Of a stretch of DNA of 64,000 nt, positions 60,898-64,000 are shown one piece after another. The notes beneath the pieces are model-generated. The model made no database searches. It was not told the origin of the DNA and was given only the letters and a program-made list of their open reading frames with translations. Numbering within the stretch: the first letter of the stretch is position 1; the number at the start of each line of letters is the position of its first letter. The stretch is taken from NCBI RefSeq assembly GCF_000439375.1, contig NZ_ATMI01000035.1:1-64000 (forward strand), given 5' to 3'. The stretch comes from Tatumella saanichensis (GTDB lineage: Bacteria; Pseudomonadota; Gammaproteobacteria; Enterobacterales; Enterobacteriaceae). Both the position numbers and the translations under genes were made by a program.

Positions 60898-61748
60898 GAT
60901 TTTTTCTTTTCCAGTGTACGATGGCGTGACTGAACATTTTTACCGCGGGAGCGGAAATAGTCAGCAAGTTGCTCGGCAATATAGACGGAACGGTGTTTTC
61001 CACCGGTACATCCGATAGCCACCGTCAAATAACTGCGGTTATTGGTCTCTAGCATCGGTAGCCAGAGCTCCAGATAGGTGCGGGTCTGATAAATGAAATT
61101 ATGCACTTCAGTGTGCCGATCAAGAAATGCGGCAACCGGACGGTCAAGCCCGGTGAGCGGCCGGAGCTTTGGGTCCCAGTGCGGATTAGGCAAAAATCGC
61201 ACATCAAACACATAGTCAGCATCGATAGGGATACCGTATTTAAAACCAAAGGATTCTATCACAATGGTCAGCTCGCGCTCACGTTTACCCAGCAACCGTG
61301 CGCGCAGCATTTCTGCCAGCTCATGGACGGACATTTCCGAGGTATCGATAATCAGGTCAGCCCGTGAGCGCAATGGCTCCAATAAATCGCTCTCTTCATC
61401 AATCGCGCTCTCTAGCGACAGATTGCGGGCAGAGAGCGGATGCAGACGGCGGGTATCACTATAGCGGCGGATCAGAGTATTACGGTCGGCATCGAGAAAC
61501 AGTAACTGTGGGGAAAATTTTTCCGATAACCGCTCGAAGGTAGTTTCAAAGAGCTCCGGAGACTCCGGCATATTCCGAACATCGACACTGACAGCCGCCG
61601 AGATATTACGCTTTTCCAGTGACTGGGCCAGCTCAGGTAACAGATCGACAGGTAAATTATCGACACAGTAGAAGCCCATATCTTCCAACGCACGCAGAGC
61701 CACAGACTTCCCTGATCCTGAACGACCACTGACGATCATTAATACCAT
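60894..61748 (-). CDS. rapZ: RNase adaptor RapZ
   Basis: A 284-residue protein. The N-terminal half has a Walker A motif (S-G-R-S-G-S-G-K-S) and V-D-V-R; the C-terminal RNA-binding and sensor half has [11 protein letters not shown] and ends in the basic R-H-R-T-L-E-K-K-K. It brings RNase E to sRNA GlmZ and binds glucosamine-6-phosphate. 48 bases after ptsN. Confidence 0.97.
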   Translation of the reverse strand: MVLMIVSGRSGSGKSVALRALEDMGFYCVDNLPVDLLPELAQSLEKRNISAAVSVDVRNMPESPELFETTFERLSEKFSPQLLFLDADRNTLIRRYSDTRRLHPLSARNLSLESAIDEESDLLEPLRSRADLIIDTSEMSVHELAEMLRARLLGKRERELTIVIESFGFKYGIPIDADYVFDVRFLPNPHWDPKLRPLTGLDRPVAAFLDRHTEVHNFIYQTRTYLELWLPMLETNNRSYLTVAIGCTGGKHRSVYIAEQLADYFRSRGKNVQSRHRTLEKKKS

Positions 61749-61796
61749 GATCTTTCTCCCGTAATGACTGCCAATCGTCTGAAAGACTCTCTGGCC

Positions 61797-62282
61797 TTAT
61801 TCTTCGGTGGTTCGCGGAACATCCATAATAATTTCATAGAGTTCCTGATCACTCCGCGCCGCCCGCAGCCGGCGGCATATGGTTTTATCTGCCAAACGTT
61901 TGGCAACCTGCGATAAGGTATGCAGGTGCGTTTTGCATTGATCCGCCGGCACCAACAGAGCAAACAGCAGATCTACCGGCTGATTATCGACGGCATCAAA
62001 TGCGATAGGGTGCTCCAAACGGATAAATACCCCGATAGTACGCAGAGTATCTTCCTCTAGCTTACCGTGGGGGATGGCGATCCCGCCACCGATACCGGTA
62101 CTCCCCATCCGCTCCCGGTTCAGGATAGTTTCAAAAATCACTTGATGAGGCAGGTTGAGCTGAGTAGCAGCCAGTTCGCTGATAATCTCTAGTGCCCGCT
62201 TCTTACTCTGACAAGGTACATTGTTGCGTGTACAGTCGGCACTTAGGACATGGCTCAGTTCGAGTGTCAGTTCACTATTCAT
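61797..62282 (-). CDS. ptsN: nitrogen-PTS EIIA component PtsN
   Basis: A 161-residue EIIA-Ntr protein. The phosphorylated residue is His72 in I-A-I-P-H-G-K, following N-R-E-R-M-G-S-T-G-I-G-G-G. It regulates potassium uptake (TrkA, KdpD) and links carbon and nitrogen state. Member of the rpoN operon. Confidence 0.97.
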   Translation of the reverse strand: MNSELTLELSHVLSADCTRNNVPCQSKKRALEIISELAATQLNLPHQVIFETILNRERMGSTGIGGGIAIPHGKLEEDTLRTIGVFIRLEHPIAFDAVDNQPVDLLFALLVPADQCKTHLHTLSQVAKRLADKTICRRLRAARSDQELYEIIMDVPRTTEE

Positions 62283-62390
62283 AAGTTTTCACTTGCAGAT
62301 TCATCTGACCCCTTACTGGCGGTCTGTGGTTGTGATTCATACCGCGGCATCAGCAGACTGAGACCTGCTAAAGGCGGGAACAGAATACAA

Positions 62391-62419
62391 AACAGCCCCG
62401 ACAGTAGCCGGTGGCTGTT
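62391..62419 (-). terminator. hairpin between hpf and ptsN
   Basis: AACAGCC pairs with GGCTGTT across 15 bases, with T residues on both sides. It lies about 30 bases past hpf in the 167-base gap before ptsN, so it may partly separate rpoN-hpf from ptsN-rapZ-npr. Confidence 0.55.
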
Positions 62420-62449
62420 TTTTCTCTGCCGGAACAGGCAGCGCTGCGA

Positions 62450-62737
62450 CTAATGCTGTTTCAGCTTCTCTTTATGGCGGGTCAGCTGCCGTGAAAGTTT
62501 ATCTACCAACCCGTCAATGGCGGAATACATATCTTCCGTCACCGCGGTGGCATGGATCTCTCCGCCGTTGATATGCAAGGTTGCCTCTGCAATTTGTTGA
62601 ACCTTTTCAACCTTCAGGATGATGTATACCTGATTGATATGTTCGAAAAACTGGACCAGCTTAGCAAATTTTTCTTCGGTAAACTGACGCAGGCCTGCAG
62701 TTATTTCAACATGCTGTCCGGTAATATTCAGTTGCAT
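62450..62737 (-). CDS. hpf: ribosome hibernation promoting factor
   Basis: A 95-residue protein of the HPF/YfiA family that binds the 30S decoding site and promotes 100S dimers in stationary phase. Seen: M-Q-L-N-I-T-G-Q-H-V-E-I-T at the start, D-M-Y-S-A-I-D-G-L-V-D-K-L near the end, and the basic tail R-H-K-E-K-L-K. It follows rpoN by 20 bases. Confidence 0.97.
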   Translation of the reverse strand: MQLNITGQHVEITAGLRQFTEEKFAKLVQFFEHINQVYIILKVEKVQQIAEATLHINGGEIHATAVTEDMYSAIDGLVDKLSRQLTRHKEKLKQH

Positions 62738-62757
62738 AGGCTTTCCTCATGGTAATG

Positions 62758-64000
62758 TCACAGCAGCTGTTTACGCTGATTTGACGGCGGAATAGATAGC
62801 GATTCGCGATATTTAGCTACAGTGCGTCTGGCAACCATAATGCCCTGTTCAGATAACATAGTGGTCAGTTTGCTATCACTCAAGGGTTTTACCGGGTTTT
62901 CAGTAGAGATTAATTTTTTAACCAAAGCACGGATCGCTGTCGAAGAAGCTTCACCTCCGCCTTCGGTATTTACATGGCTTGAGAAGAAATATTTCAGCTC
63001 AAAAATGCCACGTGGGCTGTGCAGGTACTTCTGTGTGGTGACACGAGAAATCGTCGATTCGTGCATATCTACCGCCTGGGCGATATCTGCCAAGACCATT
63101 GGGCGCATATGTTCTTCACCATGCTCAAAGAACGCCTGCTGTTGCTCAACGATACAGCGGGACACTTTTAATAGCGTATCATTACGGCTTTCTAGGCTCT
63201 TAATGAGCCAGCGGGCTTCTTGGAGGTTATTACGGATAAACTGGTTATCGCTGTCATTACGCGCACCACCACTCATTGCCGCATACTGCTGATTAATACG
63301 TAGCCGGGGCAGGCTGTCAGTGTTCAGTTCAACTGTCCAAGTTGTTCCGGCTTTACGTACGAGTACGTCAGGGATCACATACTCTGACTCACCGGTGTTG
63401 ATCGATTGGCCTGGACGCGGGTCGAGGGACTGGATCAACAGCATGGCCCCTTTCAGTACCTCTTCTTTCAGCCGAGTCACTCGCATCAGGCTACGGAAAT
63501 CGTGGTTTGCCAGTAAATCGAGATGTTCACGCACAATCAGGCGTGCTTCTTCCAGCATCGGCATCTCTGCGGCAAACTGTGATAATTGGATCAGCAGACA
63601 CTCTTTTAAATCCCGAGCGCCTACGCCAATCGGATCAAAATGCTGGACCCGTTTTAAGACTGCTTCCACCTCGTCCAGCGTCAGTTCGTCATCGCCGATA
63701 CTCTCGAGAATATCTTCCAGTGGTACTGTCAGATACCCAGTGGTATCAATGGCATCGACGATGGACGTCGCAATCGCCCGGTCAGTATCACTGAACGGTG
63801 TCAGTTCCATCTGCCAGATCAAATAATCCTGCAAGGACTGAGTGGTTTCTCCCTGATACAGGGGTAATTCATCATCCTGATAATCAGTACCGGTACCGGA
63901 TGGCGTGCCTGCGGTATAAATCTCATCCCAAGTGGCATCCAGTGGTAGCTCTTCTGGCATATCCTTTTGCTCAAGCGCCTCCCGCGTATCGAGAGAGGCG
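62758..64000 (-). CDS. rpoN: RNA polymerase sigma-54 factor (partial, N-terminus outside window)
   Basis: The last 414 codons of sigma-54. The reading frame is open to the window edge; the missing part (about 65-70 residues) is the glutamine-rich activator-interacting region I. Present are the core-binding domain ([18 protein letters not shown]), the DNA-binding helix-turn-helix ([14 protein letters not shown]) and the RpoN box ([10 protein letters not shown]). It directs nitrogen, stress and flagellar promoters of the -24/-12 type. First visible gene of rpoN-hpf-ptsN-rapZ-npr. Confidence 0.98.
   Translation of the reverse strand, partial: ASLDTREALEQKDMPEELPLDATWDEIYTAGTPSGTGTDYQDDELPLYQGETTQSLQDYLIWQMELTPFSDTDRAIATSIVDAIDTTGYLTVPLEDILESIGDDELTLDEVEAVLKRVQHFDPIGVGARDLKECLLIQLSQFAAEMPMLEEARLIVREHLDLLANHDFRSLMRVTRLKEEVLKGAMLLIQSLDPRPGQSINTGESEYVIPDVLVRKAGTTWTVELNTDSLPRLRINQQYAAMSGGARNDSDNQFIRNNLQEARWLIKSLESRNDTLLKVSRCIVEQQQAFFEHGEEHMRPMVLADIAQAVDMHESTISRVTTQKYLHSPRGIFELKYFFSSHVNTEGGGEASSTAIRALVKKLISTENPVKPLSDSKLTTMLSEQGIMVARRTVAKYRESLSIPPSNQRKQLL

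Overview
The window is chromosomal DNA of an enterobacterium (order Enterobacterales). From about 14.6 kb to the end it follows the known Escherichia coli gene order: fis-dusB, prmA-panF-yhdT-accC-accB, msrQ-msrP, csrD, mreBCD-yhdE-rng-yhdP-tldD, aaeR/aaeXAB, yhcN-argR, degS-degQ, zapG/zapE, rplM-rpsI-sspAB, gltD-gltB, arcB, mtgA and npr-rapZ-ptsN-hpf-rpoN. It is not Escherichia: a type II dehydroquinase gene (aroQ) leads the accBC operon, and several genes expected from E. coli (mdh, yhcC, elbB, the nan region, yhcO) are missing from their usual places. A Pantoea/Erwinia/Tatumella-like relative is plausible, but I cannot fix the genus.

Bases 1-300 are the 3' end of an rRNA operon: the tail of a 5S gene, its terminator, then a broken second 5S copy with a structured insert and a second copy of the terminator. 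This matches the E. coli rrnD-fis interval (rrfD-thrV-rrfF) with the tRNA gone.

Bases 300-14600 are an accessory region between rrnD and fis. They hold a small lipoprotein, a flavodoxin-like protein, a pair of unusual peptidases (S58 and M55 families), a minus-strand catabolic cluster, a decayed abgT/abgR scar, an orphan peptide-binding protein and a GNAT acetyltransferase. The catabolic cluster reads MarR regulator, amidase, SnoaL-like protein, Rieske dioxygenase alpha and beta, reductase, MHS transporter, tautomerase. Its order resembles the iac (indole-3-acetic acid degradation) locus without iacA, iacB, iacE and iacG. This is the best candidate for an unusual system here.

Bases 14600-48600 are mostly core genes: global regulation and translation (fis, dusB, prmA), pantothenate uptake and fatty acid synthesis (panF, accBC), periplasmic methionine sulfoxide repair (msrPQ), cell shape (mreBCD), RNase G, envelope transport (yhdP), aromatic acid efflux (aaeXAB), arginine control (argR with paired ARG boxes), periplasmic quality control (degQ, degS), division (zapG, zapE), ribosomal proteins and SspAB. 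csrD is split by a one-base frameshift between its GGDEF-like and EAL-like halves.

Bases 48600-64000 hold a likely single-gene phage defence protein (Abi_2/HEPN) between sspB and gltD, a possible small RNA, glutamate synthase, the ArcB sensor kinase, a gene-poor stretch where elbB is expected, mtgA, and the nitrogen-PTS/rpoN operon, which runs off the right edge. Several losses (mdh, yhcC, elbB, abg genes, csrD integrity) suggest that this lineage is trimming its genome.
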